Assembly: GCA_964030475.1 (NCBI GenBank)
Contig: CAXIPT010000076.1
Coordinates: 24,338-88,337, forward strand
Direction: 5' to 3'
From: Tethya wilhelma
Taxonomy: Eukaryota > Porifera > Demospongiae > Tethyida > Tethyidae
Length of the DNA: 64,000 nucleotides
Of this stretch, positions 33,742-43,255 are shown piece by piece. The position numbers were made by a program, and so were the translations under genes. Positions within the stretch are counted from its first letter, which is position 1; the number at the start of each line of letters is the position of its first letter. The notes under the pieces were generated by a model. That model worked only from the letters and a program-made list of their open reading frames with translations. It was not told the DNA's origin and made no database searches.

Positions 33742-34438
33742 TTTAATGGTCACTGCCAGGATTGCGCCTTTTTTTTATCATTGAATCGCTAAGGATTTAC
33801 ACTATAGATTAATGAAGAATTAGATCCATCCTTGATACATTAAATATTACAGTAGTGTAACAGCAACGAATTTGATCATTATTGTTATTATAATTTTTAC
33901 TTACTACTGGTTCATTCACAAAATTTCTATAGACCTGTTATTAATGTATCAGCAACGATGCACATTATTGCATTGTTAAGGAAAAAAAAAACGTTAACGA
34001 TACAAGAGTGTTCACGTGCACGAAACAGTAGTGAGATGATTTCACTGACGTAACGCTATTTTACAGATTTGGTTGTGTAGTGCTGACATGGACACCGAAT
34101 ATCAATAGTTTTTGTATAATATAATATGTACACACAACTTGCCACCATAGAGCTATAATACCACGTCCACGATTAACGATTTGAGTCAGATTCTGAATTT
34201 GACTTGATCTCGATTTTGCTTCGCTTACTACGTGGTACCAAGTGGGCACTAAATAGAAATTACTATTTTTTCAAAATTAATTCTATGTGTGTCTTTGCCT
34301 CGGTTTCTAGTGTTGAGAAGAAGAGTGTAAGTACAGCATAGAGAGTGAGTCAGCAAGTAGATTGAGTCTATATAGTACATTATATGAGTCGGGCTGCTGC
34401 CAGAGAGCAGCGGCTGTAACTTGTAAATAAAATCAGAG

Positions 34439-36205
34439 TTAGCCATTTCTTTTTCTTTTTAAGAGGGGTTTCGTGTTTTCTTGATCTATAGGGTGCTCTC
34501 TCTTTCTACAATTCCCTCGAACAGGACCCCTACAAAAAGAGTCAACAATTCTTAGTGCTTGGGTGTTTTGGCAGAATTCAACAACATTGGGGTTGTCACT
34601 GGTTCCACCGCGTTGTCGCTGGCAACCGAAGAATTGCTTGAGTGGGTCTTGGCAAAGGTTGTTGCTCAGGAAAACAATATGATTCTCCTTCACTTCAAGG
34701 CGTGAAAGCATGTACTTTGTGAAGTGGATGAAGGAAAGAGCTGTAAGTATATTTTGAATGACTATAAATTCTTATCCTTCGAATTGATTCTGTACAGCTG
34801 AATACTAACCTGTCATTCGTAGGCCAAGAAGAGTCTGCTCGCTAAGCAACATCCTCTTTTTCTGAGCATCACTGAATCCCTCTCTGTTTGAAACACTATC
34901 TTCCCACTCTTGAAGATAAGGTAAGAAATCATCCTTCAACCACTGAATAAATGAAGTACATGTAATTGATTTTAGTCAATGATCTGTGATCTTCTGCAGA
35001 TTGATATGGGTCTTGGAATGGCTTTCTCTTGTGCAGAGAAATTTGAGACATTGAGGAGGTCGACCGAAGTACATGGATGCTTTGAACTTTGTGGAGGAGT
35101 TTGGCGGATCAATCATGGATTTTCACCATTTTCCTATTATTACTGGCACCATCAAATGTGTGGCTCCTACAACCTGAGTACAATTGAGAGGTATTTTAAG
35201 TATTGTGAATGTGTACACCATACTATACCTTTAAGCCTATTCTCTCCAGCCTTTTCACTACATCCCAGAATAGCTGCAAAATACAATCTCCTGTGAGTTT
35301 TGATGCAGAGAATTGGGTGTACGGAAACTTCAACTCAGAAAAAAAAAAACCTTCACCATATAGACTAGCATTGTCTTTGCAAGCTCTGGTGGCTTTTAAG
35401 CATCACTGTTAGCTTGTCGTTCAAACTCAAGAAGGTGGTTGTTGACTTCTCCAAGATCAACGTATCCTATCAGATTACCTGATTGCTGGTCATAAACCAG
35501 ATCTTCCCTGCATACATTTATTTTGCCATATTATAGTTATTATGTCAGGGATTCAAGAGTTTTATGTACTTACTGAATGTACATTTCGTCAATTAAGACT
35601 ACCACATACTTCTCCCACTCCTCACAGGTCAAAATATGAGAAGCAAGAATCAGTTGTTCATCAACCTGGAGAGTTTGATATTAAGTCGGTATTGGTCACC
35701 ATGAAAACTTATACAAATTTAGTGTACAAGTTTTTCATACCTTTTTAGAAAAATCTGTTGCTGCTTTACATGTGTAGGTATAATCCCGTAAGGTACGCTG
35801 AGATGGTAATGCAAGCACTGACTCCCGTAGGGTATCGTATGCTTTGCTTGACTGGTGACGGAGGTACAAGCACCAGCGAATAAACAGCGGATGCCATCTC
35901 ACTCCTTTGGGATGTTTGGTAGCAACTTCCTTCTGTTGCCAAAACAGGTAAAGAAACGAATCTTTTGGATATGTATCTATCACATCTTGTTTCTCTTTCA
36001 TTATCATATTCAAATCTTTCATTATTTCATCATCCAGGTGCACACCATCTTGTTTGACTAAAATATGTAGCTTCTTAGTCAGCTGGTCTACAACTCTCTG
36101 AGTTGACCGGTTTTTCTGCTTGAGCTCCTTCAATTTCACGGCTGTTTCAGGTGTTGAGAGATATCGGTTGTTGGTGTTTGGATGTGGAATGTTGATTTAA
36201 AGTTT
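34439..36205 (-). pseudogene. P-element/THAP9-like transposase relic
   Basis: Exon pieces in order on the minus strand: 36205-35740 (NRYLSTPETAVKLKELKQKN, then RWHPLFIRWCLYLRHQS and LPSQRTLRDYTY, the helix-turn-helix region); 35665-35572 (VDEQLILASH ... EEWEKYVVVLIDEMYIQ, first catalytic D); 35512-35100 (EDLVYDQQSGNLIGYVDLGE, stop, then FPYTQFSASKLTGDLYF and the shifted TFDGASNNRKMVKIHD, second D); 34925-34808 (LKDDFLPYLQEWEDS ... RMTG); 34711-34439 (DPLKQFFGCQRQRGGTSDNP, VVDSFCRGPVRGNC). These match the TNP-like RNase H and C-terminal boxes of P-type transposases. A stop and frameshift between 35100 and 35400 and the LTR element starting at 36229 make it non-functional. The N-terminal THAP part is missing. 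Confidence 0.78.
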
Positions 36206-36228
36206 TGCAGCATGAAGTGCATGGATCG

Positions 36229-36422
36229 TGTTGTGTTTGTTCAACTTCTAGCTCTCAGTTCAACAGGTTTAATATCAAATCTCTTTATTGAGCTCAAACA
36301 CACGAAAAATCAATTACACACACACTGCACAACTTAAGAACACACGCAACATCCGACATGATCACAAAACGGAAGTAAACATAACCATTACGTAAAACAT
36401 TAACCAAAGCACATACACTACA
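36229..36422 (-). repeat. 3' LTR of the Ty3/gypsy element
   Basis: 194 bp, TG...CA bounded, one mismatch to the 5' LTR at 40568-40761. Directly preceded in the element's sense by the polypurine tract. Confidence 0.93.
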
Positions 36423-36501
36423 ATCCTCCCTCTTTAGTTTATACAAATTACCTAAGAAAATTACAACAAAAGTAACACTAACCACAAACATAAAGGTTCA
36501 G

Positions 36502-39500
36502 TTACTTACAACTGTTCACAAAACGATCTGGAGCACGACGTACACGAGAGGAACGTCTTGGCTCTCTCTCTGGCTCGGGTTGTGGTGGTGGACTTCCAGT
36601 CTCATTTTGAGGTGCACTACCCTCATCTGCTGGCTCTTCTGGGCTGGGTACTAATCCACTTGCCACACTAACACAGTCATAGTCATCTTCTGCTCCAGAA
36701 TCCGGATCACAAGTCTGATCTGCTATATCAGAGCAAACACGGCCTCGTAGTTGATCGGCATGTCGTTGAATCTCCCGACCATCTTCTAACAATACAGTGA
36801 AACACACAGATCCAGACACTCTGACCACCTTTCCAGGCAACCATAGGGTACCTTTGCCATAATTGCGGGCATACACTAAATCTCCCACATCAAAGTTCCT
36901 GGACTGAGCATGAGCATCATGGTTTACTTTTTGTCGTTCCATAGCTCTAGCAACCTTGGTCTCTATGTCTGGTCTGAGGCCATCCAGTGGTGTACGCAGC
37001 TTGCGACCGAACATTAACTCTGCTGGGGTTACTCCTGTGGTACCATGTGGAGTTGCTCTGTACCGGAACAGGAACCGAGCCAATCTTGTTTCTAATGAAC
37101 CCTTTGTAATCTTCTTTAGTCCATCTTTGAAGGTCTGAACTGCTCTCTCTACCAAGCCGTTTGAAGCAGGGTGGTAGGGGGGTGTTCGTACATGTCTAAT
37201 TCCGTTAACATTGAGAAATTTACCAAACTCCTCACTTGTAAATGCTGTGGCGTTGTCTGACACTAACACTTGTGGCAGTCCAAGTGATGCAAATGAGTTT
37301 CTCAGCAACCTAATAGTTGCAGCCGAAGTAGCAGAATCAGTCATGTGTATCTCCAGCCACTTGGAGTATGCATCGATGACTAGTAGAAACATCTTTCCAT
37401 TCACCGGGCCTGCATAGTCTATGTGTACTCGTGACCAGGGCTGTTGTGGCCACGTCCATGGATGTAATGGCACTACCGGTGGTGTCTTCCTATTCACTTG
37501 ACACATTTCACACTCTCGAACACATTGTTCCAATTGAGCATCAATCCCAGGCCACCACACATACCCTCGTGCTAACCCCTTCATTTTAACAATTCCAGGG
37601 TGGGCTTCATGCAGCATTGCTAGTACTCTCTCTCTCCCTTTCTCTGGGACTACCACTCGGCTCCCCCACAGTATACATCCACCCTCTACGCTTAACTCAT
37701 CCCTCCTCTTAAGATAGGGGCTCACCTCCTTGGATGTGTCATCTGTTTCTGGCCACCCAGACGACGTCCATGTCTTGACTCTCGACAATACTGGATCTGA
37801 CTCAGTCCAATCCTTGATGTGAACACTGGTAACCGGAGAAGAGTCCAACTGTTCCATCAAATGCACCACATTGGCAGGTTTGGGAGTTTCCGGAGGTGTG
37901 GTAGGGAGTGGCAGACGGCTGAGTGCATCTGCATTTCCATGGCTTTTACCTTCTTTGTACTGAATTGAGTAGTCGTATCCACTGAGTAGCAGTGCCCACC
38001 TCTGAATCCTACCAGAAGCCATTGTAGGAGTCATTCGAGATTCGCTGAAAATGTGTGTCAGAGGTTTGTGATCTGTTTTGATCGAGAATGCTCTCCCAAA
38101 TAAGTATTGGTGGTACTTTTTCACGCCGAAAACTATGGCCAAAGCCTCTTTGTCTAGATGAGCATAATTACGTTCGGCTTTCGTCAGGCTCCGTGATGCA
38201 AATCCCACTGGTCTCTCTGAGCCATCTGGCATTTGATGAGACAACACTGCCCCTACCCCATATGGTGAGGCATCGCACGATAACACCAGTGGTAGTTGAT
38301 CATCAAAATGAACCAAGACGTTGGACGACTTCAGGTGGTTCTTTACTGCCTCAAATGCTTTGTCTTGCTCCGTCGACCACGTCCAAACTGCATGCTTCCT
38401 TAGCAGCTGGTATAGTGGAGCCAGCGTTGTTGCTAGATCTGGCAAGAACTTTGAATAGTAATTGACCAGGCCTAAGAAGGATCTGAGCTCTGCCACACTC
38501 CTAGGCGTTGGAGCATCGACAATTGCTTTGACTTTCGAATCTGAGGTGTGCAGTCCTGTGGCACTGATGACATGGCCCAGATAGTCTATGGACGGCAGGA
38601 GAAAAGCACATTTCTCTCTTTTTAGGCGCATACCAGCCTCACTTAGCCGGTGAAGAACCTCTCTCAGGTTATCCAGATGTTCTTGGTCAGTCTGACCTGT
38701 GACAAGGATGTCATCAATATAAACTCGAACTCCTGGAATGCTTTGAAGTAGGTTTTCCATTACTCTCTGAAATATTGCCGGCGCTGAGGAGACGCCAAAG
38801 GGCAATCTGTTATACTGAAACAACCCTTTATGGGTGTTGATTGTGACGAATTTCCTAGACTCCTCATCCAATTCTACTTGCATGTAAGCATTAGACAAAT
38901 CCAACTTAGAGAATGTCTTTCCTCCAGAGAGAGATGAAAACAATTCCTCGATTCTGGGAATGGGGTACTTGTCTACCTTGGCCACCTGATTCACCGTGAC
39001 TTTGTAGTCCCCACACACTCTGACTGTACTGTCACTCTTCAACACAGGTACAATTGGGGCTGCCCAATCTGAAAACTGTACCGGCTGGATTATCCCTTGC
39101 TTTTGCAACCTCTCGAGTTCCACCTCTACTTTCTTTCGTAGGGCAAATGGAACTGACCTGGCTCTATGAAACTTTGGCTGGGCTTCAGGATCAACATAGA
39201 TCTTGGCCTTGACACCATTGACTGTGCCTAGCTCTTCTCGGAACACTTCCTGGTGTTCATCTAGTACTTCTTTGAGTGAACTTGCCATTCTCACCCGAAA
39301 AATGTTCTGCCAGTCCAATGTCAGTACTGATAGCCAGTCACGTCCCATCAGGGTTGGGCCTCTCCCTTCAGTAATGATCAGCGATAGACTTGCAGATTGG
39401 TCCTTGTAGTTGACCGTCACTGTCGTAGACCCCACGACCTTAACTTCCTCTCCTGTATAGGTTTGGAGCTTGACTGTTGATGGCTGTAGCTCCAGGCTGG

Positions 39501-40527
39501 ACTCCCCTACTTGAAGTTCACGGAATGTCTCCTCTCCCATGAGTGACACTGATGCTCCTGTGTCCACTTCCATGTTGGTTGCCTTGCCATTTAGCACAAC
39601 CTCAACTGTATATGGGTTGGGTCTTGCACTGCTGACACGAAATGTCTCATACACATCTGCATCATCACCCTCTTTCTCGTCCGTTACAATGTTAGTCTGT
39701 TCTTGTTTCTGTCTCTGGTCACCTTTCTTATGGCACACTCTGGCCAAGTGACCCTTCTTTTTGCAGAAATGGCATGTGTAGTCTTTGAAGTTACACCGAG
39801 CAGGGTCATGTTTGCCTCCACACCTGTAGCATTCAGTTGAAGAGCTTTTCTTGCCACCCCTGGTTTGGCGTTGGCTACTCACTTTGTTTACAACTTTGTC
39901 CGCCTCTGTGGAGTCAGTCACACTCCTTTGTTTGGATTGTAAGCGTCTAGCATCACGCTCTGCGGTTTCAGCTGCCAAAGCCACTTCTAGGGCTTTCTGA
40001 AAGGTCAGCTCTGCCTCCTGTAGTAGGCGGCGTTGTACTCTCTTGTTAGCGATCCCACAAACCACACGATCACGTAGAAGATCGTTTAGGGCTTCGCCGT
40101 ATTCGCAATACTCTGCGAGTTTTCGCAACCCTGCAACAAATTCTGTCACCGTTTCCCCGTCTTCTTGACATCTTGTGTTGAACTCGTACCGCTTTACGAT
40201 TGAGGAAGGTTTGGGGTTGTAGTGTTTAGTTGCCTTTTCCACCAATTGTTCAAAGGTAAAGTCTGTGGGCTTCTGTGGAGATACCAGGGTCTTGATGAGG
40301 CGATACGTAGCTGGTCCTACTCCATTGAGGAGGATCGCTCGTTTCTTCGCAGCATCCGTGATGCTATTTGCCACAAAATACAGTTCAAGCCGCTCGGAAT
40401 ACTCGCTCAACTCTTCTTGAGTACGGTCAAACGGTGTTACTACCCCGTGTAGACCAGCAGGTACAGGTGCGGCGGTGGCTGCCGTAGTCTCCTCACCTCC
40501 CCCGGTTCGCTCTTCTTCACCTGGCAT
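36502..40527 (-). CDS. Ty3/gypsy Gag-Pol polyprotein, 1341 aa
   Basis: One uninterrupted frame with gag and pol fused. Domains by residue: gag capsid-like 30-200; two CCHC zinc knuckles (CYRCGGKHDPARC at 233 and CHFCKKKGHLARVC at 252); aspartic protease with DTGAS at 322; reverse transcriptase about 450-640 with YIDD at 603; RNase H with D752, E794 and D819; integrase with the HHCC zinc site (H973, H976, C1006, C1009) and DDE residues D1037, D1091 and E1127; a GPY/F-like segment (LPGKVVRVSG) before a low-complexity, arginine-ending tail. No chromodomain and no envelope ORF. It drives reverse transcription and integration of its own element. Nothing in the frame is broken, and the LTRs are nearly identical, so recent activity is likely. 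Confidence 0.96.
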   Translation of the reverse strand: MPGEEERTGGGEETTAATAAPVPAGLHGVVTPFDRTQEELSEYSERLELYFVANSITDAAKKRAILLNGVGPATYRLIKTLVSPQKPTDFTFEQLVEKATKHYNPKPSSIVKRYEFNTRCQEDGETVTEFVAGLRKLAEYCEYGEALNDLLRDRVVCGIANKRVQRRLLQEAELTFQKALEVALAAETAERDARRLQSKQRSVTDSTEADKVVNKVSSQRQTRGGKKSSSTECYRCGGKHDPARCNFKDYTCHFCKKKGHLARVCHKKGDQRQKQEQTNIVTDEKEGDDADVYETFRVSSARPNPYTVEVVLNGKATNMEVDTGASVSLMGEETFRELQVGESSLELQPSTVKLQTYTGEEVKVVGSTTVTVNYKDQSASLSLIITEGRGPTLMGRDWLSVLTLDWQNIFRVRMASSLKEVLDEHQEVFREELGTVNGVKAKIYVDPEAQPKFHRARSVPFALRKKVEVELERLQKQGIIQPVQFSDWAAPIVPVLKSDSTVRVCGDYKVTVNQVAKVDKYPIPRIEELFSSLSGGKTFSKLDLSNAYMQVELDEESRKFVTINTHKGLFQYNRLPFGVSSAPAIFQRVMENLLQSIPGVRVYIDDILVTGQTDQEHLDNLREVLHRLSEAGMRLKREKCAFLLPSIDYLGHVISATGLHTSDSKVKAIVDAPTPRSVAELRSFLGLVNYYSKFLPDLATTLAPLYQLLRKHAVWTWSTEQDKAFEAVKNHLKSSNVLVHFDDQLPLVLSCDASPYGVGAVLSHQMPDGSERPVGFASRSLTKAERNYAHLDKEALAIVFGVKKYHQYLFGRAFSIKTDHKPLTHIFSESRMTPTMASGRIQRWALLLSGYDYSIQYKEGKSHGNADALSRLPLPTTPPETPKPANVVHLMEQLDSSPVTSVHIKDWTESDPVLSRVKTWTSSGWPETDDTSKEVSPYLKRRDELSVEGGCILWGSRVVVPEKGRERVLAMLHEAHPGIVKMKGLARGYVWWPGIDAQLEQCVRECEMCQVNRKTPPVVPLHPWTWPQQPWSRVHIDYAGPVNGKMFLLVIDAYSKWLEIHMTDSATSAATIRLLRNSFASLGLPQVLVSDNATAFTSEEFGKFLNVNGIRHVRTPPYHPASNGLVERAVQTFKDGLKKITKGSLETRLARFLFRYRATPHGTTGVTPAELMFGRKLRTPLDGLRPDIETKVARAMERQKVNHDAHAQSRNFDVGDLVYARNYGKGTLWLPGKVVRVSGSVCFTVLLEDGREIQRHADQLRGRVCSDIADQTCDPDSGAEDDYDCVSVASGLVPSPEEPADEGSAPQNETGSPPPQPEPEREPRRSSRVRRAPDRFVNSCK

Positions 40528-40567
40528 TGTCTGCTCTTGAACTCAGGTTTTAATCCTCGTCGCCAAT

Positions 40568-40761
40568 TGTTGTGTTTGTTCAACTTCTAGCTCTCAGTTC
40601 AACAGGTTTAATATCAAATCTCTTTATTGAGCTCAAACACACAAAAAATCAATTACACACACACTGCACAACTTAAGAACACACGCAACATCCGACATGA
40701 TCACAAAACGGAAGTAAACATAACCATTACGTAAAACATTAACCAAAGCACATACACTACA
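40568..40761 (-). repeat. 5' LTR of the Ty3/gypsy element
   Basis: 194 bp; expected to hold promoter and polyadenylation signals, which I did not map. It is followed in the element's sense by TTGGCGACGAGGATT, the likely primer-binding site, and by the gag ATG 41 bases further on. Confidence 0.93.
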
Positions 40762-40929
40762 CTACTATACATACTACCGTACGTATGATACAAAAAAACA
40801 GCCCAGTTGCAGCTCTTGGAGGAGTCTCTCCAGCACCCCAGAGGACTGGCACCATTCTCATCACCTCTCACCATCATTCCATTGGTGCACAATAGACACA
40901 AGCAGCCCTACCTAGAAAATGCTACATAT

Positions 40930-41870
40930 ACTCATTCCAGCTTACAATAGTAACCACATAAAATTGTTTAACATGTAGGCCATGAAGGTCTTTCAAGGAG
41001 GTGTCATCAATTATACACAACCAACAGGAAGATTTTTCTACGGCAAGATCATTGATTTATATCCTTCTACATGACGCTTTTTCAAGCAAAACGAACTGCT
41101 CAAGATGCTAAGTCAGCAATAGTGATGAAGAACTGTCAAGTGAAGCGATCCCTTCACACTCCAGAGGACCTTGAAATCCTGATAAATGCCAATAGTTACT
41201 CTGATATTGGTTCCTCCCTGAAAAATTCAAACTTTAAACCAAGGCTGATCTGTAAGATAATCAGGATCAAATTTACATGATCTGCCCCACAAGCAGTTAC
41301 TTTTTCTCAAGGAAGATATTGACAAAGCCAGAGTGCATTGTTGGAGATTCGACTGCAGCCTGCTACAGTGGGAAAAACAACTTCTCCTATATTCAAGCTG
41401 AAGGAAGGAATTTGTTAACAACAAATTTCTCACCATCACATTTTACAGCCAACTAATGACATAGGTGATATTGTAGATGAACTGGTTGAAGCAGCTCCCT
41501 GCAAACATCATCAAGACAATTGAACTCTTAACTAAGTACCTAAGTTGCAAAACCTGCAACTCCAAGATACTTCAGAAAACATCACTAATTGGTCAATGCT
41601 CTAAATCAACAACTCAAATGAGAAATTATTCAACCACCTCCATGGCCAGAGTGCTCATTGTTAACGTTGAGCATGATCAAACTAAGACCTACAAAGTTAC
41701 TTTGTTTCAAAAGCTAACTCAGATAGTACACGGCTGTCCAGGAAGAACAATCAAAGAGAAAGTCCTTTCCTCTGGAAGACTCAAACTATTGGTCAACTCC
41801 AATATGTTGCATTTGTTGCATTTTCGTAAGTTCAGTAGCTCAGCTGTACTAATTAGGTAGTGTGTTATAT
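40930..41870 (+). other. Degenerate coding remnants, unknown family
   Basis: Several weak plus-strand open stretches: 41071-41280 (69 codons, basic) and 41477-41860 (127 codons). The second includes CKTCNSKI followed after 13 residues by QCSK, a possible zinc ribbon, and ends SGRLKLLVNSNM. This could be a decayed single-strand-binding (OB-fold) protein of a mobile element, but there is no firm motif. 40762-40930 begins with an R3 end (ACTACCGTACGTATG). 41871-42790 holds nothing I can support. Confidence 0.25.
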
Positions 41871-42796
41871 AAACGTCCTGCTGTACACACAACTGCGGGC
41901 ATTACACTCTCGTATAACTTCTCTGTAATTCGTAAACCATCGCAAATCGAAAATCTGTGAGTCATGCTAACATTACTGAGTACCTTCATGGATTATCATA
42001 CAACTAGATCTGCTGCAGAGTCAAGCTTGCTGCTTGAGAAATCAGGAATACAACAGCTGAACTATGTCACAAACAGGTTTGACGTACAATCATAGCTCAG
42101 TACAGTACGAATAGATAGCAGTCAATCTGTCTGGTAGTCAACTTGAGTTTCAGTCGCTGGCGGGTGGTTTGCCTTGGCACCTGCACCCACACTGAGTCAT
42201 GATCTGCCCAGCTATTGTTAACAGTGATCTGTTTAGAGACTACTGTCAAGAGAGTTCAGTTTTAGGGGTCAGACTGGCAGTTAATACTTATAGACACAAT
42301 TACTGAACTTTGTACTTGAAGTGTCACATGCCAGTCACGAGTCTCCTGGCCTGCTCAGTGGATCACGATACGATACTATGAAAGCTATGAAAGTGACTCT
42401 GCTTACAGAAATTAGTAGCAACATGGACAGAGATGGTGACAGTTATTATGATGATGAGTCCAATGACAGCTTATCCGAGTCAGAATTGACACTGAGTCTT
42501 CAGAGGAGGTGGTGACCGGTCATTCAGCAAGTTCACTGAGTGCGGAGTCAAATTACCAAGTGGTGGTACTCAGAATTAAGTAGAGCCAGACACTGTACCT
42601 CAGCTTTATCAATCAGTGTCAGAGTTATGCATTCCCGGTGGTAGTCTTAGTGGTTTTGATAGCTATTTGAAGATCTATGAGTTTTCCATTTATTAATAAG
42701 TAGAGTACGTGGTATTCCAGATGTGTTGCAAGATGTCTATTATGGAAAAGAATATTGTAGACTGCTTAGAGCAGCTAATGTGTGTGCATATTAAAT

Positions 42797-43255
42797 GCCA
42801 CGTGGATAATCAATGACCTTTGAACTATACCTACAGAAGATGGTTACATTGAAGTACATGAATTTATACTTTCATTTTCAAAGCTTTCTAGTTTTTGTTT
42901 AGGTTGCAATGTAAATGTGTATTGAGGAATGTAGTACCTATGAACTTTGTGCTGTCAAAGTTGACTCAACATACTCTGGTTCTCTGGAAATGCTTTTCAA
43001 ATAAATCGGTTAGAAAGTACGTACCTACATTAGGAGAACAAGATGGCACTATTGTGGCTTTCCATGGCCACTAGCTCTCTCTACGAGTGCTGAAGAAAAG
43101 TGACTTTTAGGCCTTGTATGTGATTGGGAATCTGTCAGTGAGTGCCTCTGAAGGCGTAATTTTGTTTTAATAGATTTTTATGATCATAAACATTTTGTAT
43201 TGTGTCTATGGGACAGTCGGCCCATTCCTACTACCGTAGGTATCATATAATTTTC
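42797..43255. repeat. Dispersed repeat R3 (first forward copy)
   Basis: Runs from TGCCACGTGGATAATCAATG through TTTCAAAGCTTTCTAGTTTT, GTGCTGTCAAAGTTGACTCA, GAGTGCTGAAGAAAAG, TTTTGTATTGTGTCTATGGG to CCCATTCCTACTACCGTAGG. Other copies: 45848-46330, about 47430-47795, 50515-50945, 57035-57395 (forward, some starting later), 48405-48850 and 58005-58500 (reverse). One end is the near-palindrome TATACGTACTACCGTACGTATGATA. A MITE-like origin is inferred; no coding. 43256-44835 contains only small, unsupported ORFs. Confidence 0.78.

Larger units (their letters stand above)
27867..34082 (-). mobile_element. CACTA/Plavaka-like (CMC) DNA transposon, two genes
   Basis: The right end, read on the minus strand, starts CACTACACAACCAAATCTG (34082 leftward). 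The left end read on the plus strand is CGCTACACAACCAAATTTG (27867), so the element has about 19-bp TIRs with CACTA termini (one base decayed at the left). Inside on the minus strand are an intact four-exon 170-aa gene (33741-32756) and a transposase with the YTDDLSGNKSKQWNK motif (31805-28366). CACTA ends plus this transposase type place it in the CMC group, near Plavaka elements best known from fungi. No clean 3-bp target duplication is visible (CAC versus CTG). A palindromic MITE (30183-30342) and a minisatellite sit in an intron, and a plus-strand exon pair (31961-32328) may be an insertion. Confidence 0.75.
36229..40761 (-). mobile_element. Ty3/gypsy LTR retrotransposon, apparently intact and young
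   Basis: 4,533 bp with two 194-bp LTRs (36229-36422 and 40568-40761), each with TG...CA ends and differing from each other at only one position (CACACG versus CACACA). The minus-strand order is 5' LTR (40568-40761), a PBS-like TTGGCGACGAGGA next to it, a single gag-pol ORF (40527-36502), a polypurine tract AAAGAGGGAGGAT abutting the 3' LTR (36423-36437). The flanks do not show a 5-bp duplication (GATCG versus CTACT). The left flank is the P-like transposase relic; the right flank is an R3 end. Confidence 0.95.

Noticed and set aside
36229..40761. An endogenous retrovirus with envelope
   Set aside because: Only one gag-pol frame exists; no envelope-like ORF fits between pol and the 3' LTR.
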